In this document: positions 1-7,405 of the stretch, one piece after another | Layout: every line of letters starts with the position of its first letter | Position numbering within the stretch: the first letter of the stretch is position 1 | Assembly (NCBI GenBank): GCA_024236015.1 | Contig: JACKLK010000020.1 | Span: 1-23,628 of the forward strand | From: Rhodoferax sp. | GTDB lineage: Bacteria; Pseudomonadota; Gammaproteobacteria; Burkholderiales; Burkholderiaceae_C | Direction of reading: 5' to 3' | DNA: 23,628 nt | Translations under genes and position numbers: made by a program | The notes under the pieces: generated by a model | Databases searched by the model: none | Told to the model about the DNA's origin: nothing | What the model saw: the letters and a program-made list of their open reading frames with translations, nothing else

Positions 1-136
1 AGTTCTGCCAGTTGTCGGGCATGTTCGCGACCCAGGCCGGATCTTCGAAGCCTTCCGAATGCGCGACGACGGCGTGGCCGTAGCCGGCAACCGCCAGCAA
101 GGCGGTGGCAAAACCCAATTTGAGTGCGATGGTCAT
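1..136 (-). CDS. Secreted protein, N-terminal part only (likely PEP-CTERM family)
   Basis: Only the first 45 codons lie in the window; the gene runs off the left edge. The ATG at 136-134 is preceded by a good ribosome binding site (AGGAGACC at 148-141). The product begins with a typical Sec signal peptide: a Lys at residue 6, a hydrophobic run of about 14 residues, and a likely cleavage after GHA near residue 22. The following stretch contains GFEDPAW and is rich in acidic and aromatic residues. I infer that it is an exosortase-sorted (PEP-CTERM) protein because its control region is nearly a copy of that of the adjacent PEP-CTERM gene (starting at 1283). The C-terminal sorting signal is outside the window, so the class is unproven. 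It may equally be an ordinary periplasmic or secreted protein under the same control. Confidence 0.75.
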   Translation of the reverse strand, partial: MTIALKLGFATALLAVAGYGHAVVAHSEGFEDPAWVANMPDNWQN

Positions 137-263
137 TCTCGGTCTCCTGAAGTGGTTGAAAGTCCTTGGCTTCCCCGCATGGCGGCGAAGCAAATCGGTG
201 GGGTTTGTCGTGGCGACCTGCCGGATCGATGCACGGGACAAGACGCTTTGGCTTGTATGCAAG

Positions 264-278
264 GCAAGAGCCATGCCA
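264..278 (-). promoter_or_regulatory. Candidate sigma-54 (-24/-12) promoter for the gene starting at 136
   Basis: On the minus strand this reads TGGCATGGCTCTTGC, matching the sigma-54 consensus TGGCAC-G-N4-TTGC at all fixed positions except one C to T. GG and GC are 10 bases apart, as required. The predicted start is near 252, giving a leader of about 116 nt. The same core (GGCATGGCT, A or C, TTGC) occurs upstream of the next gene at 1424-1438. Confidence 0.75.
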
Positions 279-332
279 CACTAGATCAAAGTCGTGCCAA
301 CTAATTGTTTTTATTGGACAAAATATTCTTGT

Positions 333-346
333 CGCCCGATCGGGCG
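333..346. promoter_or_regulatory. 14-bp perfect palindrome between upstream element and promoter
   Basis: CGCCCGATCGGGCG is perfectly self-complementary and lies about 80-95 bp upstream of the predicted start, in an otherwise AT-rich stretch (roughly 280-335). It could be an operator. It has no counterpart at the second sigma-54 promoter, so a shared role is unlikely. Function is unknown. Confidence 0.3.
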
Positions 347-365
347 GATGGCCGGGCTATAGTTT

Positions 366-393
366 GTGTTACCGCGTGTAAGGCATGCTGACA
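366..393 (-). promoter_or_regulatory. Upstream activator-type element, copy 1
   Basis: In gene orientation the core reads TGTCAGCATGCCTTACA (393-377), followed by CGCGGTAACAC. The copy at 1525-1552 matches 14 of 17 core bases and most of the flank. It lies at about -114 to -141 from the predicted sigma-54 start, which fits a binding site for an enhancer-binding activator. By analogy with PEP-CTERM regulons of Zoogloea and Aquincola, a PrsR-like activator is a reasonable guess; the assignment is inference. Confidence 0.65.
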
Positions 394-423
394 CTCCCGG
401 CACCGGCCGATGCGCCCGGGCGC

Positions 424-452
424 AAAAAAATGGCCCGCGCTTGCGGGCCATT
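424..452 (-). terminator. Rho-independent terminator of the PEP-CTERM gene
   Basis: A perfect 10-bp stem (429-438 with 443-452, AATGGCCCGC and its complement) with a 4-base loop is followed on the minus strand by a T7 run (430-424, overlapping the stem foot). It lies about 20 bases after the stop codon at 474 and ends that transcript before the upstream element of the next gene. Confidence 0.9.
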
Positions 453-473
453 GCGTGTTGATCGACGCTGCGA

Positions 474-1283
474 TTACCGGGCCTGCTTGCGCCGACGCGA
501 AACCGCCAGGCCGGCCAATGCCACGCCGACCAGCGCCAGCGACGCGGGTTCCGGCACCACGGCTGCGCCGCCCTGGCCGACGATGATCTGGATGTCGGTA
601 CGGGCCACTTCACCGCTGGCGTTGGATGCCGACAGGAAGATGTTGTAGGTACCGTCGACGGTCGGATCAAACCCCGCGATGAACCAATGCGGCTTCCACG
701 AGTTCTGCGCAGCATTGTTGGTGGCCAGCAATGCGGCATAGTTGGACGCGGCATTGGCAGCGCCGCAATTGACAACGGCAGAAGCAGCCGAATTCGTGCC
801 CGTATTGTGGTCCCAGCAAACAGAGCCGTTGCCGGGATTGATGCCATTGATCAGGTCGAACATGCTGTAGTTCGTGCCTTGGGACGGGTCAGAATCCAGG
901 CCCAGCATGTAGGTGTAGTCATCGAGGGTAGCGCCGTTCGCGGCGCCAGTGATGTTGGTATTGATCGACCATTCAAAGCTCCAGATTGCCGTGCCGGCCG
1001 CTTGGCCGACGGCTTGGCCTGCTGCAAAGCTGTAGGTGCCATCGCCGTTGCTGTTCCACTGATTCTTCGCCTGGCCGACCGGGGTGCTGGTCGGGTCATG
1101 CCGCAACTTGCCACGCAATGCCAGTTCGAGTTCGTTGGCGGTCTCCGTCGTGAACCCACCGTTTGTGTTGCCGGAGCCGAAGAAGACTCCGGGCGGAGAG
1201 ACGACGTTCTGATCAAACAAGTCGGCGTGGGCGCCAAACGATGCGACTGCCACTGCGGCAGCGACAAGCGAGGTACGAATCAT
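474..1283 (-). CDS. PEP-CTERM sorting domain surface/exported protein
   Basis: The product is 269 aa. A Sec signal peptide (residues 1-20, cleavage after AHA) precedes a low-complexity body rich in Asn, Ala, Gly and Thr, with two Cys near the middle (GSVCWDH, VVNCG). The C-terminus from residue 243 is a complete exosortase signal: VPEP, then a hydrophobic helix (SLALVGVALAGLAV), then RRRK. The frame is open further upstream to 1385, but ATG 1283 is chosen because it opens the signal peptide and has a GGGGGA ribosome binding site. No enzymatic domain is recognisable. By family analogy it is exported, cleaved by exosortase and placed at the cell surface or in extracellular matrix. It has its own sigma-54-type promoter (1424-1438), upstream element (1525-1552) and terminator (424-452), so it is probably monocistronic. 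Confidence 0.9.
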   Translation of the reverse strand: MIRTSLVAAAVAVASFGAHADLFDQNVVSPPGVFFGSGNTNGGFTTETANELELALRGKLRHDPTSTPVGQAKNQWNSNGDGTYSFAAGQAVGQAAGTAIWSFEWSINTNITGAANGATLDDYTYMLGLDSDPSQGTNYSMFDLINGINPGNGSVCWDHNTGTNSAASAVVNCGAANAASNYAALLATNNAAQNSWKPHWFIAGFDPTVDGTYNIFLSASNASGEVARTDIQIIVGQGGAAVVPEPASLALVGVALAGLAVSRRRKQAR

Positions 1284-1423
1284 GGAATCCCCCAATGAGA
1301 ATGGTGCAGGTTGTTGCAAGGCGTTGCGCGGTTTCGCCTTGACGGCGAAGTATTCCGATGGCGCCTGCCTCGACATTTGTGGCATCGATCAGTCGTTTCG
1401 ACCCGGAACACTTGCATACATAA

Positions 1424-1438
1424 GCAATAGCCATGCCG
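1424..1438 (-). promoter_or_regulatory. Candidate sigma-54 (-24/-12) promoter for the PEP-CTERM gene
   Basis: On the minus strand this reads CGGCATGGCTATTGC. The invariant GG and GC are correctly spaced, with one mismatch at the first T and C to T at the sixth base. The predicted start is near 1412, giving a leader of about 129 nt before ATG 1283. It shares GGCATGGCT and TTGC with the promoter at 264-278. Confidence 0.7.
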
Positions 1439-1524
1439 AATTCGATCGTGTTGATGCCAAACCCTTGTTCTTGAACGGGAAAATTTCTCATGAATGGCGA
1501 TAAACACGCAGCGGCTTGCGCCGC

Positions 1525-1552
1525 CTGTGACCGGGTGTAAAGCCTGCCGACA
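1525..1552 (-). promoter_or_regulatory. Upstream activator-type element, copy 2
   Basis: In gene orientation the core is TGTCGGCAGGCTTTACA (1552-1536), followed by CCCGGTCACAG. It lies at about -113 to -140 from the predicted start, within one base of the position of copy 1 relative to its own promoter, so the helical phasing is preserved. It starts only 13 bases beyond the terminator of the livK operon. Between it and the promoter are a small hairpin (1511-1524, GCGGC/GCCGC) and AT-rich DNA. Confidence 0.65.
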
Positions 1553-1564
1553 TTTTCGCGACGA

Positions 1565-1588
1565 CAAAAAGCCGCCCGAAGGCGGCTT
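1565..1588 (-). terminator. Rho-independent terminator of the liv operon
   Basis: A perfect 8-bp stem (1569-1576 with 1581-1588, AAGCCGCC and its complement) carries a UUCG tetraloop closed by C-G on the minus strand. It is followed by T5. It lies 26 bases after the livK stop codon. Confidence 0.93.
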
Positions 1589-1614
1589 GTGTCATGGTTG
1601 GCGACGCGGCTGGA

Positions 1615-2775
1615 TCAGTTGAAGTAGTCCGACACCACCTTCCACTTGCCGTCGGTGATCTGCGACAGCCGCGAGGCGTCGCTGCCCAGGCGCTTGGTCG
1701 GCGAGAAGGTCTGCCTGGCGCCGCCGAACATGTCGGGCTCGATCACCATGGTGTCCATGACCTTGATGAAGCTGTCGGTGCTCAGGTTGGCGCCGGCCTT
1801 GCCCGCCACCTTGGCGAAGGTGTCGATGATGTAGTAGCCGTACACCGAGAACACCGTGGGCTCCTCGTTGAACTTGGTCATGTACTTGTTGGCCCAGAAA
1901 CGCACCGGCTGCGAGGCCGCGTCGAGGTAGGGGTTGGCCACGGTGTGCGTGGCGTACAGGCCGTTCATCGCCGGGCCGCCGAGCTTGTGGATCAGGTCGG
2001 TGTAGGCGGCGCTCGATCCCAGGAAGGTCGGGCTGTAGCCCAGCTTGCGCGCGGTGCCGATGGCGCCGATGGTCTCGCGGATGATGGTGCCCAGCACGAT
2101 CATGTCGCAGCCGGCCGCCTGCATCTTCTGCACCTGCGACGAGAAGTCGGTGGCGCCGCGCTTGTAGGTGGTCTCCTCGGCGAACTTCATGCCGATGGTC
2201 TTGAGGCCTTCCTCGGCACCGCGCTTGACCTCCAGGCCGAACTCGTCGTCCTGGTACATGGTGCAGACCTTCTTGGCGCCTTTTTCCTTGGCCAGTCGGG
2301 GCGCGGCGTTGCGCATCTGATCGTAATAGGTGGCGGCATAGGAGTACTTGAGCTTGTGGAAGGGCTCGTACATCTCGCGCGCGGCCGTGACCGGGAAGAA
2401 GTTGATGACGTTCTTCTCGAACTGGATCGGCATTGCCGCCATGTTCTGCGCCGTGCCGATATGGCCGACCATCATGAAGATCTTGTCCTGGTTGACCAGC
2501 TTCTGGGCGGCCAGCACGGCCTTCTTCGGATCGTAGGCGGAGTCCTCGACGATCAGCTTGACCTTGCGGCCGTTGACGCCGCCCTGCTCGTTGATCTCGT
2601 CCACGCGCAGCATCATGCCCAGGCGGACCTGCTTGCCGAAGCCGGCGATCGGACCGGAGAGGTCCTGGATCGAACCCAGCACGATCTCGTCCTTCGAGAC
2701 GCCTTGGGACTGGGCATGCGCCCCGAATGCGGCCAACGCAAGCGCGGCCAGGAGGATGGTTGACTTGAGTTTCAT
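1615..2775 (-). CDS. livK: ABC transporter periplasmic substrate-binding protein (LivK/HAAT type)
   Basis: The product is 386 aa. A signal peptide (residues 1-21, cleavage after AHA) is followed by a type I periplasmic-binding fold of the hydrophobic amino acid family. It opens with IVLGSIQDLSGPIAGFGKQ, has the usual MMLRVDEINEQGGVNGRKV segment, and later MYQDDEFGLEVKRGAEEGL and LGTIIRETIGAIGTARKLGY. The start has AAGGAG eight bases upstream. It is the last gene of the operon, 18 bp after the acyl-CoA synthetase, and ends at a strong terminator. It should capture the ligand in the periplasm and deliver it to LivHM. Family members bind branched-chain amino acids, but also amides, aromatic acids and other organic acids. 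With an acyl-CoA synthetase in the operon, a carboxylic acid ligand is as plausible as an amino acid. The gene symbol denotes family, not proven substrate. Confidence 0.93.
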   Translation of the reverse strand: MKLKSTILLAALALAAFGAHAQSQGVSKDEIVLGSIQDLSGPIAGFGKQVRLGMMLRVDEINEQGGVNGRKVKLIVEDSAYDPKKAVLAAQKLVNQDKIFMMVGHIGTAQNMAAMPIQFEKNVINFFPVTAAREMYEPFHKLKYSYAATYYDQMRNAAPRLAKEKGAKKVCTMYQDDEFGLEVKRGAEEGLKTIGMKFAEETTYKRGATDFSSQVQKMQAAGCDMIVLGTIIRETIGAIGTARKLGYSPTFLGSSAAYTDLIHKLGGPAMNGLYATHTVANPYLDAASQPVRFWANKYMTKFNEEPTVFSVYGYYIIDTFAKVAGKAGANLSTDSFIKVMDTMVIEPDMFGGARQTFSPTKRLGSDASRLSQITDGKWKVVSDYFN

Positions 2776-2793
2776 GGTGTGTCTCCTTCGTGG

Positions 2794-4653
2794 TTAACGG
2801 TACATCGCCTCGATCTGCGATTCATACTTCTTCTCCACCAGCTTGCGTTTGAGCTTCATGGTGGGGGTGAGTTCCTCGTCCTCGGCGCTGAGCTGGGTGT
2901 CGAGCAGGAAGAATTTCTTGATCTGTTCGACGCGCGCGAACTTCTTGTTCACACGGTCGATCTCGGCCTGGATCAGCGCCTGCACCTCCTGCGAGCGGGT
3001 CAGGCTGGCGTAGTTGGAGAACGGCACGTCGTGGTCCTGCGCGTATTTCTCGACGTTCTCCTGGTCGATCATGATGATGACCACCAGGTAGGGGCGCTTG
3101 TCGCCGATGACCACCGCATCGGTGATGTAGGGCGAGAACTTCAGGTCGTTCTCCAGCTCGCTGGGCGTGACGTTCTTGCCGCCGGCCGTGATGATGATGT
3201 CCTTCATCCGGTCGGTGATCGTGAAGTAGCCGTCCTCGTCGACCTTGCCCACGTCGCCGGTGTGCATCCAGCCATCGGGATCGATCGTCTCGGCGGTCTT
3301 GTCCGGCAGGTTCAGGTAGCCGGCGAACACGTTCTTGCCGCGCACCAGGATCTCGCCGGTGGCCGGGTCGATCTTCATCTCGTTGAAGGCCGCCGCCGGC
3401 CCGATGGTGCCGGGCTTGATGCGTTGTGCCGGCACGCCGCTGGAGCCGCCGCAGGTCTCGGTCATGCCCCAGACCTCGAGCATCGGCACGCCCAGCGCCA
3501 GGTACCACTTGATCAGCTCGGGCGAGATCGGCGCCGCGCCGGTGAACAGCACGCGCGAGCGGTGGATGCCGATCATCTTGCGCACATTGTCCAGCGCCAG
3601 CCAGCCGGCCACCCGGTACTGGATCTTGAGCCAGGCGCCCACGGGCTGCTGCGCCAGCACCTTGTCGGCAATCTGCGTGCCCACGCCGATGCCCCAGGCA
3701 TAGACCGCCTGCTGCAGCCGGCTCGCCTCCTTCAGGCCGATCAGCACGCCGGAGTAGAACTTCTCCCACACCCGGGGCACGGCGACGAACACCGTGGGCG
3801 CGATCTCGCGCACGTTCTCGGGAATGGTCTCGGGGTTCTCGACGAAGTTGAGCTTGGCGCCGGTATACAGGCAGTGGTACTCGCCGCCCATGCGCTCGGC
3901 GATATGGCACAGCGGCAGGAAACACATGCGTTCGTCGGTCTCGTCCTGCTGCACCAGCGAGCTGTAGCCGCGCATGGTGTAGACCAGGCCGCTGTGCAGG
4001 TGCATCGCGCCCTTGGACTTGCCGGTCGTGCCCGAGGTATAGACCAGGATGGCCAGGTCGTCGGGCTTGACGGCCTTGGAGCGCTGCATCAACTCGTCCG
4101 GATGGCTGGTGTTGTACTGGCGGCCGAGCTCGCGCAGCGCGTCCAGGCTGACCACGCCCGGGTCGTCGAGCTTGCGCAGGCCCTCCATGTCGAACACGAC
4201 GATCTTGCGCAGCAGCGGCAGTTGATCGCGAACCTCCAGCGCCTTGTCGAGCTGCTCGTCGTCCTCGACGAACAACACCGTGGTGCGCGAGTCCTCGCAC
4301 AGGTATTGCACCTGGCTCGGCGCATCGGTCGGGTAGATGCCGTTGGACACGCCGCCGGCGCACAGGATGGCCAGGTCGGCCAGCACCCATTCGATCACGG
4401 TGTTGGACAGGATGGCGGCGGTCTCGCGCGGCTGCAGGCCGAGCGCCATCAGGCCGCCGGCGATCTCGCGCACCGCCGTGGCGGTCTCGCTCCAGCTCCA
4501 GCTGCGCCAGATGCCCAGGTGCTTCTGGCGCATCCACACGGTGTCGCCGCGCTTGTGCACCGCATTCCAGAACACCTGCGGAATCGTCTCGCCCTGCAGC
4601 ACGATCTCGGTGCTCGGCTGGATATGGCTCAGGTCCCAAAGTTGATTGGCCAC
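2794..4653 (-). CDS. AMP-forming acyl-CoA synthetase (long-chain/FadD15-like)
   Basis: The product is 619 aa and activates a carboxylic acid to its CoA thioester through an acyl-adenylate. Adenylate-forming motifs are all present: the P-loop YTSGTTGKSKG (205-215), WGMTET (395-400), DGWMHTGDVG (460-469), the hinge ITDRMKDIIITAGGKNV (479-495), and a C-terminal PTMKLKRK (597-604) holding the likely catalytic Lys. Its length and the extra segment between P-loop and WGMTET fit the long-chain/FadD15 branch rather than acetyl-CoA synthetases. There is no signal peptide or membrane segment, so it is cytoplasmic or membrane-associated. The start is GTG at 4653, with GGAGGTGA just upstream inside the end of livF; livF stops only 4 bases earlier. 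It lies inside the liv operon, which suggests that the imported substrate, or a product of it, is trapped as a CoA ester. The exact substrate cannot be read from sequence. Confidence 0.93.
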   Translation of the reverse strand: MANQLWDLSHIQPSTEIVLQGETIPQVFWNAVHKRGDTVWMRQKHLGIWRSWSWSETATAVREIAGGLMALGLQPRETAAILSNTVIEWVLADLAILCAGGVSNGIYPTDAPSQVQYLCEDSRTTVLFVEDDEQLDKALEVRDQLPLLRKIVVFDMEGLRKLDDPGVVSLDALRELGRQYNTSHPDELMQRSKAVKPDDLAILVYTSGTTGKSKGAMHLHSGLVYTMRGYSSLVQQDETDERMCFLPLCHIAERMGGEYHCLYTGAKLNFVENPETIPENVREIAPTVFVAVPRVWEKFYSGVLIGLKEASRLQQAVYAWGIGVGTQIADKVLAQQPVGAWLKIQYRVAGWLALDNVRKMIGIHRSRVLFTGAAPISPELIKWYLALGVPMLEVWGMTETCGGSSGVPAQRIKPGTIGPAAAFNEMKIDPATGEILVRGKNVFAGYLNLPDKTAETIDPDGWMHTGDVGKVDEDGYFTITDRMKDIIITAGGKNVTPSELENDLKFSPYITDAVVIGDKRPYLVVIIMIDQENVEKYAQDHDVPFSNYASLTRSQEVQALIQAEIDRVNKKFARVEQIKKFFLLDTQLSAEDEELTPTMKLKRKLVEKKYESQIEAMYR

Positions 4654-4657
4654 GCCG

Positions 4658-5455
4658 TCACCTCCAGTTCTTCTTCTTCTTCCAGCGCCGCTCGTCGCGC
4701 TGACCCTCTTCCTTCATGCCGAGGTAGAACTCCTTGATGTCCTCCTTCTCGCGCAGCCGGGCACAGGTGTCTTCCATCACGATGCGGCCGTTCTCCAGCA
4801 CATAGCCGTAGTCCGACGCGTTGAGCGCCATGTTGGCGTTCTGCTCCACCAGCAAGATGGTGGTGCCGCGTTCGCGGTTGATGCGCACGACGATCTCGAA
4901 GATCTCCTTGGTCAGCTTGGGCGAGAGGCCCAGGCTGGGTTCGTCGAGCAGCATCAGGTCGGGGCTGGCCATCAGGGCGCGCGAGATCGACAACATCTGC
5001 TGTTGCCCGCCCGAGAGCAGGCCGGCGTCCTGGCCGGCGCGTTCCTTCAGGATCGGGAAATAGCCGTAGACCGCTTCCATGTCCCGGGCCACGCCGTCGG
5101 AATCGTCGCGGGTGTAGGCGCCCATCAGCAGGTTGTCGCGCACGCTCAGCAGCGGGAACACCTCGCGGCCCTCGGGCACGTGCGACAGGCCTTGCTGCAC
5201 GATGAAGGCCGGATCCTTGGCCGTGATGTCTTCGCCCTTGAACTCGATCGAGCCCTTGCGCGGGTCGATGATGCCCGAGATGGTCTTGAGAATCGTCGTC
5301 TTGCCGGCGCCGTTGGAGCCCAGCACGGTGCCGATCTCGCCGCGACGCACCTGCAGGCTGACGCCGCGGATGGCGCGGATCGGCCCGTAGGCGCTCTCGA
5401 CGTTCGACAGCTTGAGCACCGGCTGGTCGCTCACGGGCACGGGTGTGGTGCTCAT
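4658..5455 (-). CDS. livF: Branched-chain amino acid-type ABC transporter ATPase LivF
   Basis: The product is 265 aa, one of the two cytoplasmic ATPases driving the LivHM permease. It has Walker A GSNGAGKT (46-53), signature LSGGQQQ (147-153) and Walker B LMLLDEP (167-173). The switch position is Gln in VEQN (203-206) rather than His, as is usual in LivF. The C-terminus is unusually basic (WKKKKNWR) compared with typical LivF proteins of about 235-240 aa. Its coding end also carries the ribosome binding site of the next gene. The start ATG at 5455 has only a weak GGGGGC upstream. A 79-bp spacer with a C/G hairpin separates it from livG. Confidence 0.93.
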   Translation of the reverse strand: MSTTPVPVSDQPVLKLSNVESAYGPIRAIRGVSLQVRRGEIGTVLGSNGAGKTTILKTISGIIDPRKGSIEFKGEDITAKDPAFIVQQGLSHVPEGREVFPLLSVRDNLLMGAYTRDDSDGVARDMEAVYGYFPILKERAGQDAGLLSGGQQQMLSISRALMASPDLMLLDEPSLGLSPKLTKEIFEIVVRINRERGTTILLVEQNANMALNASDYGYVLENGRIVMEDTCARLREKEDIKEFYLGMKEEGQRDERRWKKKKNWR

Positions 5456-5493
5456 GATGGTGCCCCCACGTTCGCCACTGCGGGTACGTCACC

Positions 5494-5508
5494 GCCCCCC
5501 GAGGGGGC
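5494..5508. repeat. C/G-rich intercistronic hairpin (REP-like)
   Basis: GCCCCC and GGGGGC flank a 3-base loop in the spacer between livG and livF. A similar run of C then G, also with a nearby CCCCCACG, occurs between pcaI and pcaJ (13718-13732). Such elements are common between genes in Burkholderiales and may tune downstream expression or stabilise mRNA ends. Confidence 0.5.
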
Positions 5509-5534
5509 CTTCGCCCTGGGAATGGCCCGGCCGC

Positions 5535-6332
5535 TCATGGCTTCCTCCGCAGCGAAGACACGTCGTCGATGGAGCCGAGGTAGGCCTCGATGACGCCGGG
5601 GTCGTTCTGCACCTCGCGCGGCGTGCCGGTGGCCAGCACGGCGCCCTGGTTCATCGCGACGACGCGGTCGGAGACCTTGGATACCAAAGACATGTCGTGT
5701 TCGACCATCAGCACCGTGATGCCCAGTTCGTTCTTGATGTCGGAGATCCAGAACGCCATGTCGTCGGTCTCCTCGACGTTCAGGCCCGACGACGGCTCGT
5801 CGAGCAGCAGCAGCCGGGGCTCGGTGCACAAGGCGCGTCCGAGTTCGACCACCTTGCGCACGCCGTACGGCAGGCCGGCGACCATGGAGTCGCGGTGGTG
5901 CTGCAGGTCCAGGAAGTCGATCACGCGCTCGGCCTTCTCGCGCGCCGCGATCTCGGCCCGCAGCGTGTTCTTCGTGAAGAACAGCTCGCTCCAGAAACCG
6001 GTCTGGCGGTGGGTATGGCCACCGATGAGCAGGTTGTGCAGCACCGAGGCATGTTCGAACAACTCGATGTTCTGGAACGTGCGCGCAATACCCAGCGCGG
6101 CGATGTCGTGCGGCGGACGCGTGGTCAGGCGTTCGCCCTGGTACAGGATTTCGCCCTCGGTGGGGGTGTAGATGCGGCTGATCAGGTTGAACACCGTCGT
6201 CTTGCCGGCGCCATTGGGCCCGATCAGCGTGAAGATCTCGCCGGCCTGGACGTCGAAGCTCACGTTGTCGACAGCCACGACGCCGCCGAAACGCACGGTC
6301 AGGTCCTTCGCGGAAAGCAGTGGCTCGGTCAT
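5535..6332 (-). CDS. livG: Branched-chain amino acid-type ABC transporter ATPase LivG
   Basis: The product is 265 aa and is the second ATPase of the importer. It has Walker A GPNGAGKT (38-45), the LivG-type signature LPYGVRK (154-160), Walker B LLLLDEP (174-180) and an H-loop EHD (211-213). The insert after the Q-loop (LFEHASVLHNLLIGGHTHRQTGF, residues 91-113, here only described by its ends) is typical of the LivG branch. The frame stays open far upstream into livM, but the true start is ATG 6332, which overlaps the livM stop codon as ATGA. This implies translational coupling. Length is at the upper end for the family. Confidence 0.94.
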   Translation of the reverse strand: MTEPLLSAKDLTVRFGGVVAVDNVSFDVQAGEIFTLIGPNGAGKTTVFNLISRIYTPTEGEILYQGERLTTRPPHDIAALGIARTFQNIELFEHASVLHNLLIGGHTHRQTGFWSELFFTKNTLRAEIAAREKAERVIDFLDLQHHRDSMVAGLPYGVRKVVELGRALCTEPRLLLLDEPSSGLNVEETDDMAFWISDIKNELGITVLMVEHDMSLVSKVSDRVVAMNQGAVLATGTPREVQNDPGVIEAYLGSIDDVSSLRRKP

Positions 6333-7405
6333 TTGAGGCGGTCCGACTTCTGGAAGGATTTCTGGCGCTTGAACATGCCCTTGCGATAGAACGGGAAGGT
6401 CTGCAGGTAGGTGCGAATCTTGAGCCAGCGCCCGTAGATGCCCATGGGCTCGAACAGCACGAAGGCGATCAGCACCAGGCCGTAGACCAGGCCTTGCAGG
6501 CCCGGCGCCTGGCCGATGAAGGCGGGCAGGTGGTCCTTGCTCTGGGCGATGATCTGCGGCATGGAGATCAGGAAGATCGCCCCCAGGAAGGCGCCATGCA
6601 CCGAGCCCAGGCCGCCGATCACGACCATCAGCAGCAGGTCGATGGACTGCAGGATGTTGAACTGCTCGGGCGAGATGAAACGCAGCTTGTGCGCATACAG
6701 GGCGCCGGCCACGCCGGCCAGCGCCGCCGAGATCGCGAACGACAGGGTCTTGTAGCGCGCCAGGTTGATGCCCATGCTCTGCGCCGAGATCTCGGAGTCG
6801 CGGATCGCGACGAACGCGCGGCCGGTCGACGAGCGCAGCAGGTTCAAAATGCCCAGCGTGGCCGCGACCGTGATCACCAGGCACAGCAGGTAGAACTCGG
6901 TGCTCGAGCCCAGCTGCCAGCCGAACATCTCCGGCGACTTGACGCTCATGCCCGAGTTGCCGTGGGTGACCGACTCCCAGCGCGCGAACACCTCCTCGAC
7001 GATGAAGCCGAAGGCCATCGTCGCGATGCCCAGGTAGATGCCCTTGAGCCGCAGTGCCGGCAGCGCCACGACGACACCGACCGATGCCGCGATGCCGGCG
7101 GCCAGCGCCAGCGCAAACGGGAACGGCACGCCCATGGTGGTGAACACCGCCTGGGTATAGGCGCCCACGCCCAGGAAGGCGGCGTGCCCGATCGAGAACT
7201 GGCCGGTGAATCCGGCCAGCAGCATCAGGCCCAGGCCGGCGATGGCGTAGATCAGGATGAAGGTCAGCTGCGCCAGCCAGTATTCGTCGATGACCCAGGG
7301 TGCCGCCAGCAGGGCCAGCAGCATCACGCTGTACCAGAACCGGTGGCCGCCGTGCTTGGCCAGCCGGATGTCCTGCGCATAGTCGGTCTTGAAGATGAAA
7401 CGCAT
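6329..7405 (-). CDS. livM: Branched-chain amino acid-type ABC transporter permease LivM
   Basis: The product is 358 aa, an inner-membrane permease. Hydrophobic helices begin near residue 24. The family motif GFTGQFSIGHAAFLGVGAY lies at about 65-83, and the cytoplasmic coupling segment (RYKTLSFAISAALAGVAGA) at about 230-250. The C-terminus is strongly basic. The start ATG 7405 overlaps the livH stop by one base (TGATG) and the stop overlaps livG (ATGA), so livHMG are translationally coupled. The frame continues upstream through livH, but nothing in that extension resembles LivM. Confidence 0.93.
   Translation of the reverse strand: MRFIFKTDYAQDIRLAKHGGHRFWYSVMLLALLAAPWVIDEYWLAQLTFILIYAIAGLGLMLLAGFTGQFSIGHAAFLGVGAYTQAVFTTMGVPFPFALALAAGIAASVGVVVALPALRLKGIYLGIATMAFGFIVEEVFARWESVTHGNSGMSVKSPEMFGWQLGSSTEFYLLCLVITVAATLGILNLLRSSTGRAFVAIRDSEISAQSMGINLARYKTLSFAISAALAGVAGALYAHKLRFISPEQFNILQSIDLLLMVVIGGLGSVHGAFLGAIFLISMPQIIAQSKDHLPAFIGQAPGLQGLVYGLVLIAFVLFEPMGIYGRWLKIRTYLQTFPFYRKGMFKRQKSFQKSDRLK

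Noticed and set aside
1594..2763. Long plus-strand open frame opposite livK
   Set aside because: It is the antisense shadow of a clear substrate-binding protein gene; the product is Gly/Val/His/Leu-rich without domains, as expected for high-GC antisense frames.
2779..4737. 652-codon plus-strand open frame opposite the acyl-CoA synthetase
   Set aside because: The reverse strand carries all adenylate-forming motifs; the plus frame has none and no ribosome binding site.
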